Assembly (NCBI GenBank): GCA_964486055.1
Contig: CAZALE010000004.1
Location: 124,001-188,000, forward strand
Direction of reading: 5' to 3'
Length of the DNA stretch: 64,000 bases
Source of the DNA: J014 sp964486055
GTDB lineage: Bacteria > Acidobacteriota > Blastocatellia > Pyrinomonadales > Pyrinomonadaceae
Shown here: positions 41,070-48,964 of the stretch, piece after piece
Numbering within the stretch: the first letter of the stretch is position 1
Layout: every line of letters starts with the position of its first letter
Translations under genes and position numbers: made by a program
Notes under the pieces: model-generated
What the model was told of the DNA's origin: nothing
Database searches by the model: none
Seen by the model: the letters and a program-made list of their open reading frames with translations, nothing else

Positions 41070-42422
41070 CTAAGCTCGGCTGATTTGGCTTAATGAATCG
41101 ATTAATTGATCAATCTGTTCTTTGGTATTTAACTCGGTTACACAGACTAAAAACTCGGTTTGATTCTCTGGGAAGTATCGAGAAAGAGGCAGTCCTGCAA
41201 TTATGCCTTTCTCAATTCTTAGCCTATCCAAAAGATCTGCGGCATCGCCGTCAAAACGCACCACGAACTCATTGAATGTAGGAGATGAAAAGGCAATCTC
41301 AAAACCTTCCAATTGCGATATTCTAAACTTTGCATAATTTGCCTTCTGAACATTCTGATATGCAACTTCCTGAAGTCCTCGCCTTCCCATCGTCTCCATG
41401 TAGATAGTTGTTGCTAAAGCAATTAAACCTTGATTTGTACAGATGTTGGAAGTAGCTTTTTCTCTTCTTATGTGCTGCTCACGAGTAGCTAAAGTTAGCA
41501 CAAAGCCTCTGTTGCCATTTTTGTCGTAGGCAATGCCTGCGAGCCGGCCTGGCATTTGACGTACAAATTTCTCACGAGTGGCGAAAAATCCGACATGAGG
41601 ACCACCAAAACATGCTGGAACACCGAAAGATTGGCCTTCAGCTACAACAATATCAGCTTCGCATTCACCGGGTGGCTTCAAAAGTCCAAACGATATCGCC
41701 TCCGTTACAACGACGACAAAAAGTCCGCCTGCCGAATGAATTTTCTCAGCCAGAGACTTAAGTTCTTCTATACATCCAAAAAAGTTGGGAGACTGAACAA
41801 CCAGACAGGCCGTATCCTGGGTTAGATTTTCTGATAGATGCTTCTCCGATATTCTACCGGTTTGAGTATCAAAATCTATTAGCTCAATCTTCGTGTCGTT
41901 ATACTGGGTGTAGGTTCTGGCTACTTCAATATACTCAGGATGGACAGTTTTAGCGATTAAAACCTTGTTTCGACGCGTGATGCGCTGAGACATTAAGATA
42001 GCCTCAGCCATGGCTGTCGAACCATCATACATAGAGGCATTTGCCACCTCCATACCGGTTAGCTGACACACGAGTGTTTGAAACTCAAAAATGTATTGCA
42101 AGGTGCCTTGAGAAACTTCAGGCTGATACGGTGTGTAGCTGGTGAAAAATTCGCTGCGCTGAATCAAATAATCCACGATAGTCGGGCTATAGTGCGAATA
42201 AACGCCCGCTCCGAGGAATGAAATCTTATTAGCTGCGAGATTTTTGGCAGCCAAAGATTCCATTAACGAGATTACTTCGGTTTCAGCTAATGGTTTGCTT
42301 ATTCTTAAAGGACGATTAAGTCTTATTTCGGGCGGTATTGAACGAAATAGGTCATCTACCTCTATGCCTATGCTCTTTAACATCTCTGCCCGTTCTTCGG
42401 GCGAATTAGGGATATATCTCAT
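41070..42422 (-). CDS. gcvPA: Glycine dehydrogenase (decarboxylating) subunit 1, GcvPA
   Basis: The N-terminal half equivalent of P-protein, 450 residues. Landmarks are MRYIPNSPEERAEMLKSIG at the start, NKISFLGAGVYSHYSPTIVD, TSYTPYQPEVSQGTLQYIFEFQ, NASMYDGSTAMAEA, and the glycine-rich SFGVPACFGGPHVGFFATREKF. It pairs with GcvPB to form the alpha2beta2 decarboxylase. ATG 42422 lies 11 bases after the gcvH stop and an aminoacid start MRYIPNS is typical. Confidence 0.97.
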   Translation of the reverse strand: MRYIPNSPEERAEMLKSIGIEVDDLFRSIPPEIRLNRPLRISKPLAETEVISLMESLAAKNLAANKISFLGAGVYSHYSPTIVDYLIQRSEFFTSYTPYQPEVSQGTLQYIFEFQTLVCQLTGMEVANASMYDGSTAMAEAILMSQRITRRNKVLIAKTVHPEYIEVARTYTQYNDTKIELIDFDTQTGRISEKHLSENLTQDTACLVVQSPNFFGCIEELKSLAEKIHSAGGLFVVVVTEAISFGLLKPPGECEADIVVAEGQSFGVPACFGGPHVGFFATREKFVRQMPGRLAGIAYDKNGNRGFVLTLATREQHIRREKATSNICTNQGLIALATTIYMETMGRRGLQEVAYQNVQKANYAKFRISQLEGFEIAFSSPTFNEFVVRFDGDAADLLDRLRIEKGIIAGLPLSRYFPENQTEFLVCVTELNTKEQIDQLIDSLSQISRA

Positions 42423-42433
42423 CTTTTTGTTTC

Positions 42434-42820
42434 TTAAGTGTTGTTATTCAAGTATTCTTCGTATTCACTTGCGGTCATCAGCGAATCCAGCTCCGTAGAA
42501 TCGCTGATTTTTAATTTGACCATCCATGCCTGACCATAAGGATCTTTATTGACAACCTCAGGAGACTCATTCAATTCTTGATTGATCTCAATGACTTCTC
42601 CGGAGACAGGCGTAAAAACCTCAGACACAGCCTTTACAGACTCAACGGAACCACAAGGATCATGCGCATTAAAAACCTCCCCAACTCTAGGTAACTCAAC
42701 ATAAACAATATCGCCTAGTGATTGCTGTGCATAATCGGTTATGCCAATTGTTGCTATGTTTCCCTCGATTAAAACCCATTCATGGTCTTTAGAATAGCGT
42801 AGATTCTCAGGTATGTTCAT
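42434..42820 (-). CDS. gcvH: Glycine cleavage system H protein
   Basis: The lipoyl-carrier protein of 128 residues. The lipoylated lysine is Lys63 in GSVESVKAVSEVFTPVSGEV, and GITDYAQQSLGDIVYVELP and DPYGQAWMVKLKISD are typical. It lies 14 bases after gcvT's stop in the gcv operon. Confidence 0.98.
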   Translation of the reverse strand: MNIPENLRYSKDHEWVLIEGNIATIGITDYAQQSLGDIVYVELPRVGEVFNAHDPCGSVESVKAVSEVFTPVSGEVIEINQELNESPEVVNKDPYGQAWMVKLKISDSTELDSLMTASEYEEYLNNNT

Positions 42821-42834
42821 AACTTATTAACGAA

Positions 42835-43947
42835 TCAGGATTTAGGTCTTTTATAAAAAGGCGTTGGAACGATCAGTGCCTTAAATCGTTTGCCTCTAAC
42901 GTCAATTTTAATCTCTTGTCCGACTTTTGCAAACTCGATTTGAACGAAAGCCAAACCTATGTTTTTTTTCAGGAAGGGAGCTGGCGAACCAGACGTCACA
43001 TATCCGACCTTATTATCATCAACATAAACTTCAAAATGATCTCTTGCAATCGCTTTTTCAATCATTTCAAAGCCGACGATTTTTCTAGTAATACCATTCT
43101 GTTTTTGAGCCAACAACGCTTCTTTTCCTATAAAATCGCCTTTATCAAATTTGCAGACCCACGACAAATTAGCCTCCAACGGAGAGATCGAATCATCGAG
43201 TTCATTACCATAAAGGGACATGCCCGCTTCTAATCTGAGTGTATTTCTGGCTGCTAATCCACATGGAAGTATTCCATCAGGCATGCCATAATTCCCTTCC
43301 TCCAACAGTTTTTTCCAAATGCCTTCAGCTTCCTCCCACTGAGCATAAATTTCAAAGCCATCTTCTCCTGTGTAACCAGTACGTGAAATTATAGAATCAA
43401 TACCTGCTACCTGCCCACTAACAAAATGGTAGTACTTAATTTCAGAAAGCTCAGTAGCAGTTAATTTTTGTAATATCTGCGAAGCCTTAGGCCCTTGAAT
43501 AGCGACTTGGCAAAATTTATGACTTACGTTGCTCAGACTTACGTCGAAGTCGTCCTTATGGGAATTTATCCACATCCAGTCCTTCTCAGTGGTTGCGGCG
43601 TTAACCACGAGTAAAAATTTTTCAGAGTTAAAGCGGTAAACTAAAAGGTCATCGACTACTCCTCCTGCGTCGTTTGTCATGAGCGTATACTGGGCTTGTC
43701 CATCAGTAAGCCTTCTAACATCGTTTGTAGTTACATAATTGATGAAAGAAATGGCATCTTTACCTTCAACCCAAAATTCCCCCATGTGAGATACATCAAA
43801 TAAGCCAGCAACATGCCTGGTGCGCATGTGTTCCTCTATCGTTCCAGCAGGATACTGAACTGGCATTTCCCAACCAGCAAAATCAACCATCCTTGCCCCT
43901 AGGCTTTTATGTAATTCATTTAACGGTGTTGTTTTCAGCGTTCCCAT
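42835..43947 (-). CDS. gcvT: Aminomethyltransferase GcvT (glycine cleavage T protein)
   Basis: GcvT transfers the aminomethyl carbon from lipoyl-H protein to tetrahydrofolate. The 370-residue protein starts MGTLKTTPLNELHKSLGARM, the family's usual opening, and has DFAGWEMPVQYP, FDVSHMGEFWVEG, QGPKASQILQKL and SRTGYTGEDGFEIY. A longer frame opens at a TTG at 43983, but the standard N-terminus starts at ATG 43947. An AAGGAGG sits about 17 bases before this ATG, farther than usual, so either spacing is loose or initiation is unconventional. It is the first gcv gene after the small secreted protein genes on the minus strand; no glycine riboswitch is visible between. Confidence 0.95.
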   Translation of the reverse strand: MGTLKTTPLNELHKSLGARMVDFAGWEMPVQYPAGTIEEHMRTRHVAGLFDVSHMGEFWVEGKDAISFINYVTTNDVRRLTDGQAQYTLMTNDAGGVVDDLLVYRFNSEKFLLVVNAATTEKDWMWINSHKDDFDVSLSNVSHKFCQVAIQGPKASQILQKLTATELSEIKYYHFVSGQVAGIDSIISRTGYTGEDGFEIYAQWEEAEGIWKKLLEEGNYGMPDGILPCGLAARNTLRLEAGMSLYGNELDDSISPLEANLSWVCKFDKGDFIGKEALLAQKQNGITRKIVGFEMIEKAIARDHFEVYVDDNKVGYVTSGSPAPFLKKNIGLAFVQIEFAKVGQEIKIDVRGKRFKALIVPTPFYKRPKS

Positions 43948-44007
43948 AAATAAATAAAATGATGCCTCCTTAACTTTGGACAAATAGTCGATGTTAATTC
44001 AGGTAAA

Positions 44008-44529
44008 TTACTTTTTCGGAGCAGTAGGCTGAGCTTTCAACCGCTCATTTGCTTCGAGGACCTGCTGACAATATTCAATAGCTGAAAGCATCGTGCCTTG
44101 TCTCTTTTGATCATTGTCTTTTTTGAGTAAAATCTCGAGCTGGGCGTTAAACTCCTTACATCCATCTGCAAGAATCCTCAAGGATGAAAATATCAGAGGA
44201 TTCTTAGAATCCCTCTCGGCCACGTCTTCAATTTTATCTATTGCCTCCGAGATTATTCTTGGAATATCGCTCGAAATGTCCAATTCATCTCCAGACGGTA
44301 AACCAAACGACTCAACCTCTTTTTCCGAAAGTCTCTTGCTCATTAAAAGAGCAATACGCCTTTTTACAGCGTCTACATAAATTTTGGTCCTCTTATCAAG
44401 TTGCTGATTCATTCGAATCAACTCAGTTTCCTTATCAGTCAAGTAATCTCTGGCTTGAGCTAGGGCACCACCATGTGCTAGCAAACTAACAAAAACGAAT
44501 AACAATATCAACATAAATTCTATTCTCAT
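44008..44529 (-). CDS. Small secreted protein of unknown function
   Basis: Unrecognised, 173 residues. A signal peptide covers about 1-25 (LLFVFVSLLAHGGALAQA). The mature part is helical and charged, with KETELIRMNQQLDKRTKIYVDAVKRR-like helix broken into short heptads and a LADGCKEFNAQLEILLKKD helix, ending in a proline/alanine tail. Together with the next two genes upstream it forms a three-gene unit with a TPR protein, and similar architecture in the 44593 gene suggests that both are of one family. A periplasmic role is likely from export; nothing more can be said. Confidence 0.6.
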   Translation of the reverse strand: MRIEFMLILLFVFVSLLAHGGALAQARDYLTDKETELIRMNQQLDKRTKIYVDAVKRRIALLMSKRLSEKEVESFGLPSGDELDISSDIPRIISEAIDKIEDVAERDSKNPLIFSSLRILADGCKEFNAQLEILLKKDNDQKRQGTMLSAIEYCQQVLEANERLKAQPTAPKK

Positions 44530-44592
44530 AAAATTTCGTGATATTCACCTAATGCAAAACCTAAACTGGCATCTTGATCAGCCGAGTTATGT

Positions 44593-45108
44593 CTATCCGG
44601 TGGCATCCAAAAGCATAGGCTCTATAGTTTTACTGCGTGCCTCTCTGACAAAACGGATAAGTTTCTGAACATGCCATCCATAACGATAAGGGATCTCTCT
44701 TCTTATAAGTTCCAATCTTGGGGTCTGTTTGCGAAGTGCAATCTCAAAATCCTTTATTGCGTTGAAAAATCGACCGTCTTGTTTGTCATATTTTTCAAAT
44801 AATTTAAGCATGTACTCTATCAAAGCTTGATATGTTCCAAGCTGATCAAGAGTAGCTCTATAGTTTTGCTGATTGGCAAAGTCCTCAGCGCTTTTTAGTT
44901 TTTCCTCTAGTAATTTCAGAGACGTCTCAACCTGCCTTCTTATATTTTTTTCCGTATCAATCTGCTTCTTATCCTCAGCTAAGAGTAGTTTTGCTGGAGG
45001 TGGGGCTACGTCTAAAGGTTCCTCATCCTGCGCTATAGCTTTCTGACTCGAGAATAACAGAGCGACTAGAACAACCCGCAAAACAGCTTGAACCTTGATA
45101 TCGATCAC
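44593..45108 (-). CDS. Small secreted helical protein of unknown function
   Basis: 171 residues with signal peptide (VVLVALLFSSQKAIAQD) followed by a proline/alanine linker and a long helical region (QVETSLKLLEEKLKSAEDFA, NQQNYRATLDQLGTYQALIE). Translation begins at GTG 45108, overlapping the TPR-gene stop by four bases (GTGA), so it is translationally coupled to that protein. Both small proteins are rich in Lys/Glu, and both probably lie in the periplasm. I do not recognise a named family. Confidence 0.6.
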   Translation of the reverse strand: MIDIKVQAVLRVVLVALLFSSQKAIAQDEEPLDVAPPPAKLLLAEDKKQIDTEKNIRRQVETSLKLLEEKLKSAEDFANQQNYRATLDQLGTYQALIEYMLKLFEKYDKQDGRFFNAIKDFEIALRKQTPRLELIRREIPYRYGWHVQKLIRFVREARSKTIEPMLLDATG

Positions 45109-46469
45109 TTTCCCTCTATCTTTTTCTTTAAAACCGGTAATCGAAACTTTACACTTTCGATCTCTAATTTATGCTTTTGAGGATCAGCCAATCGCAAAAA
45201 AGTTTCATAGCTTATGATAGCCTTAACATAATCTCTTAGATTATCATCGATGACACCTAAGAAATAATAAATTACCGGAGATTGTGGATTTTTTTCAGCA
45301 AGCCATACATATTCTTTTCGCGCCTCTCTATATTTCTTCATCTGAAACAACGCAACAGCAAGATTCGCATGTGCCGTATAATTTTCAGGCGTCTTTATGA
45401 TTACTTTCTGCAGTATGTCTATTGCTTTTTCGTATTCTTTAGCTTGAACCAAAGCAGAAGCATACGAGGTAGCAGCTAGTTCAGGTTGTTTTTCAAAATA
45501 TCTCCTGCAATACTCAACTGACTTAGATGGATCAGACCTTCTTGTCAAAAGACAAAGCTTACTTATTATTTCTACGTTATCTTTTTCATTCTCCAATTGT
45601 TTTTCCAAAGATGTAACATCCGTCGAACCTTGGAGCTCAATCAATCGTTTCGCTCTTTTAACCTCTGGATGAAGAGGATCTAACTTTTCCAGTATCCTGA
45701 GAGCTCCAGAAATATCTCCATCTGCAGCCAAAGAACGTGCCAATAAAATGCTTCCGTCTATATAATTCGGATACATTTTGACCAAATTTTCTGCATCTGT
45801 TACCGCAGACGTAAAATCCCCCTCTAAAAGAGCTATCTCGATCTTCTCTGATAAGGCAGAAAAGTGTTTTGGATTGAAACTTAATGCTTGCTGGATACTA
45901 CTTTTAGCAGAGTCTTTGTCTCCAAGTCGTCTTTCTAAGGCTGCCCGCAGCGCCCAGATCGAAGCATTAGAACTAGCTTTTTGAGAAATTGCTCTTATGT
46001 TTTCATAGATATTCTTTAGACTTTCCAAAGATGCATTAGAATCTTGTAACCGTATTTCAGCTAATAGAATGTAGGCGAGATTATTAGAATCATCGATTTT
46101 CAGAGCTTTTGCGATCAACTCTTCTGCCTCAGCGTAACTTCTCTTGCTTACCAGAACAGACGCGAGAGTGACCATCGGCAAAGACCAATCAGGGCGAAGC
46201 TCCAACACTTTTCTCAGACCAGTCTCTGCGTCGTCCAATTTGCCTAGATCTATTAAGGCAGCAGCCCTCTGGTATTCAGCCTCAGGAAAATCAGGGAGAA
46301 GCCTTAGTGCCTCCTCATAAAGTTCGATGGCTTTTTTATAATCACCTTTTTCATGTGCATCTTGCCCCAAGTTAAAAATTGCTATCGGGTCAGATTCTTG
46401 TGCTTTCAAGATTTGCACTGAGAACAAAAGAAAGGTAATTATAAAAGCAACACGAAACTTGAATTTCAT
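45105..46469 (-). CDS. Secreted/periplasmic TPR-repeat protein
   Basis: A 454-residue protein with an N-terminal signal (FRVAFIITFLLFSVQILKAQ) and about nine or ten tetratricopeptide repeats: for example NLGQDAHEKGDYKKAIELY, EAEYQRAAALIDLGKLDDAE, ALVQAKEYEKAIDILQKVI and AHANLAVALFQMKKYREAR. TPR arrays bind other proteins and often scaffold envelope complexes. A longer open frame extends to 46661, but the signal peptide places the start at ATG 46469 (46490 is a second possibility). It is the first gene of a minus-strand unit that continues into two small secreted proteins and then the gcv genes, and diverges from larE. Confidence 0.8.
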   Translation of the reverse strand: MKFKFRVAFIITFLLFSVQILKAQESDPIAIFNLGQDAHEKGDYKKAIELYEEALRLLPDFPEAEYQRAAALIDLGKLDDAETGLRKVLELRPDWSLPMVTLASVLVSKRSYAEAEELIAKALKIDDSNNLAYILLAEIRLQDSNASLESLKNIYENIRAISQKASSNASIWALRAALERRLGDKDSAKSSIQQALSFNPKHFSALSEKIEIALLEGDFTSAVTDAENLVKMYPNYIDGSILLARSLAADGDISGALRILEKLDPLHPEVKRAKRLIELQGSTDVTSLEKQLENEKDNVEIISKLCLLTRRSDPSKSVEYCRRYFEKQPELAATSYASALVQAKEYEKAIDILQKVIIKTPENYTAHANLAVALFQMKKYREARKEYVWLAEKNPQSPVIYYFLGVIDDNLRDYVKAIISYETFLRLADPQKHKLEIESVKFRLPVLKKKIEGK

Positions 46470-46575
46470 AATCTGAAAGAATTTTATCATAGCTATCGAA
46501 TCAGAAATAAGCAGCATTTCGTTAACTTGCAGGCGAATCCAGCCGAGTGTTAAGATTGAGCGTTTGGACTTTAAG

Positions 46576-47406
46576 ATGCTTTCACTCCCAAAAATCGATA
46601 GAAAAATAGAACTAAAAGAGAAAAGGCTACGACAGATTTTAAGAGAAATGAAAAAAGTCATAGTGGCCTACTCCGGAGGAGTCGATAGCTCTTACCTTGC
46701 CTACGTGGCAACTGAGGTGCTGGGAAAAAATGCTCTCTGCATAATGGGCGTGTCTCCAAGTGTATCTCAGTATCAAAAGTCTCAAGCCGAAGCAATTGCT
46801 AAAAATTTCAATTTCAATTACCAAACGATAGTAACCAACGAGCTTGAAAATCCGAATTATCAGCAAAACCCAGTAAATCGTTGCTACTTTTGCAAGACAG
46901 AGCTTTACGATAAACTGCTTAAGATTGCCAAAGAGCTAGGCATTGAATTTGTCGTAGATGGCTCAAATGTTGAGGACTTATCAGATTATCGACCGGGAAA
47001 ACAAGCAGCATTGGAAAAAGGTATTAGAAGTCCTTTAATCGAAGCTGACTTAACAAAATCAGAGATAAGAGCACTTAGCAAGAGGATTGGATTACCGACT
47101 TGGAATACTCCATCCAGCCCTTGCTTATCATCTAGAATAGCTTATGGAGTCCCTGTTACTATCGAAAGACTAAATAAAGTGGAAAAAGCAGAGGATATAC
47201 TGAGATCTTTAGGAATAAAAGAATTTAGAGTCAGAGTCCATTCGGATCTAGCAAGAATAGAAATTGCACGTTCAGAACTTGAAAAGATCTTAAGACTTGA
47301 TATTTTCGATTATCTGGCACAAAATTTTCGAAAGCTAGGTTTTAGATATGTAACTTTAGACTTAGAAGGTTACAGAAGCGGTTCAATGAACCCTAAAACT
47401 CTTTAG
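46576..47406 (+). CDS. larE: LarE-type ATP-dependent sulfur transferase
   Basis: LarE activates pyridinium-3,5-dicarboxylate mononucleotide by adenylation and donates sulfur in synthesis of the nickel-pincer cofactor of lactate racemase-type enzymes. The 276-residue protein has the PP-loop AYSGGVDSS (about 31-39), LKKVI start, EFVVDGSNVEDLSDYRPG and TWNTPSSPCLSSRIAYGVPV. Cysteines 103 and 106 in RCYFCKTELYDKL and Cys183 in SSPCLSSRI are present; three-cysteine LarEs are described with a [4Fe-4S]-bound sulfur source, so this one may use a cluster rather than sacrificing Cys. That is inference. larB and larC are not in the window. It leads into gdhA with a 21-base gap. A TTG at 46564 is an alternative start. 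Confidence 0.88.
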   Translation: MLSLPKIDRKIELKEKRLRQILREMKKVIVAYSGGVDSSYLAYVATEVLGKNALCIMGVSPSVSQYQKSQAEAIAKNFNFNYQTIVTNELENPNYQQNPVNRCYFCKTELYDKLLKIAKELGIEFVVDGSNVEDLSDYRPGKQAALEKGIRSPLIEADLTKSEIRALSKRIGLPTWNTPSSPCLSSRIAYGVPVTIERLNKVEKAEDILRSLGIKEFRVRVHSDLARIEIARSELEKILRLDIFDYLAQNFRKLGFRYVTLDLEGYRSGSMNPKTL

Positions 47407-47427
47407 TAGAAAGGAAAATCAAGGAAA

Positions 47428-48720
47428 ATGAGAGCAAATCCAATGGCAGATGAAATGCGTCGTTTCAAAGGAACTGACGAAAAAAATCCGTTCGATGCGA
47501 TGATAGAAAGATTCGATCGAGCTGCACAAATTTTAGGACTCGATCCAGATCTCTATGCTGTAATGAGAGTCCCAAGTAGAGAGATCAAAATATACATACC
47601 GGTGAAAATGGACTCAGGGCGTATAGAGGTTTTTGAAGGGTATCGCGTTCAACACAATTTCGCACGTGGTCCTGCAAAAGGTGGAATTCGTTATGCTCCC
47701 GATGTCACTCTCGACGAAGTCAAAGCGCTAGCCGCTTGGATGACCTGGAAATGTGCTGTGGTCAATGTCCCATTTGGGGGAGCAAAAGGCGGTATAGTTT
47801 GTGATCCACGACAAATGTCTGAAGGCGAACTGGAAAGGCTTACCAGAAGATATGCCGCAGAATTAATAGATTTCATCGGACCAGATAGAGATGTACCCGC
47901 ACCAGATATGAATACAGACGAGCAAATAATGGCATGGATAATGGATACCTACTCAATGCACGCAAGACACACCGTGACCGCGATAGTTACAGGTAAACCC
48001 GTCGCTCTCGGAGGATCGCTTGGGAGAAGAGAGGCTACAGGTAGAGGATTAATGTTTTGTATTGACGAGGCTATAAAAAGATTCGGTTTAACTCCAGAGA
48101 AAACTAGAGTGGTAGTTCAAGGAGCCGGAAATGTTGGTGGAATCGGGGCAAAACTCATGCACGAAAAAGGCTATAAGGTAATAGCCATATCTGAAATCAA
48201 TGGTGGAGTTTATAACCCAAATGGCCTTGACATTCCATCGGCTCTAGAATACTTACGCAACAAGAAAACCTTCGAAGGATATCCGAATGCCGAATACATA
48301 ACAAATCAAGAGCTACTGGAACTCGAATGCGATGTTCTAGCACCTTGCGCCACTGAAAATCAAATAACATCCCAAAATGCCCATAGAGTTAACTGCAAAA
48401 TTCTTGCTGAAGGAGCTAATGGACCTACAACACCAAAAGCAGATAAAGTTTTGTATGAGAAAGGTGTTTTCGTTATACCGGACATCCTTGCCAATGCTGG
48501 TGGCGTCACAGTTTCTTATTTTGAGTGGGTACAAGACAGAATGGGCTATTTCTGGCGTGAAGATGAAGTTAATGAAAGACTAAAGGATAAAATGGTAGCA
48601 AGCTTCAACGAATTGTGCCAATTTGCTGAAAAACATAAAGTCGATACCAGAACAGCAGCTTACATGCTGGCCATCGATAGAGTGGCATACGATACAAAGA
48701 TGCGAGGCATATATGCCTAA
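47428..48720 (+). CDS. gdhA: Glutamate dehydrogenase (Glu/Leu/Phe/Val family)
   Basis: A 430-residue hexameric-type dehydrogenase interconverting glutamate and 2-oxoglutarate with NAD(P)H and ammonium. Catalytic and binding segments are GYRVQHNFARGPAKGGIRY, KCAVVNVPFGGAKGGIVCDP with the active Lys, DVPAPDMNTDEQIMAWIMDTY, VVQGAGNVGGIGAKLMHEKG (Rossmann), and PCATENQITSQNAHRVNCK. Coenzyme preference cannot be read with certainty. It lies close after larE and ends about 160 bases before a strong hairpin terminator. The start at 47428 follows AAGGAAA. Confidence 0.95.
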   Translation: MRANPMADEMRRFKGTDEKNPFDAMIERFDRAAQILGLDPDLYAVMRVPSREIKIYIPVKMDSGRIEVFEGYRVQHNFARGPAKGGIRYAPDVTLDEVKALAAWMTWKCAVVNVPFGGAKGGIVCDPRQMSEGELERLTRRYAAELIDFIGPDRDVPAPDMNTDEQIMAWIMDTYSMHARHTVTAIVTGKPVALGGSLGRREATGRGLMFCIDEAIKRFGLTPEKTRVVVQGAGNVGGIGAKLMHEKGYKVIAISEINGGVYNPNGLDIPSALEYLRNKKTFEGYPNAEYITNQELLELECDVLAPCATENQITSQNAHRVNCKILAEGANGPTTPKADKVLYEKGVFVIPDILANAGGVTVSYFEWVQDRMGYFWREDEVNERLKDKMVASFNELCQFAEKHKVDTRTAAYMLAIDRVAYDTKMRGIYA

Positions 48721-48878
48721 ATTTATTGAACGATTATTTCTCGAACTAGTAAAAAACACTTGATTTTGAAATAAATATGATGTATCTTTTACCAGCAATC
48801 ATCATTCGGTGTTTGACTTTTTGAGCCTGGTGGCTTATAAATGCAAGAGGATTTCTAATTGATTTTTGTCAATTAACC

Positions 48879-48918
48879 GTCGGAAAGTCTTAAGGCTTAC
48901 CGACAATTTTTAATTTTT
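48879..48918 (+). terminator. Intrinsic terminator upstream of the outer-membrane protein gene
   Basis: GTCGG and CCGAC (48879-48883, 48900-48904) plus AAGTC and GGCTT (with a G-U pair and one A-A mismatch) form an extended stem with TTAA loop, followed by AATTTTTAATTTTT. It either ends the larE-gdhA transcript or attenuates the OMP gene, whose ATG is 47 bases on. Confidence 0.7.
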
Positions 48919-48964
48919 ATTAAACTTTTAAGGTATTTTGAAATTTTTTTGGCGGAGGAATGTG

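Noticed and set aside
43948..44592. Glycine riboswitch upstream of gcvT
   Set aside because: The two gaps here are 60-63 bases and contain none of the paired glycine-aptamer signatures.
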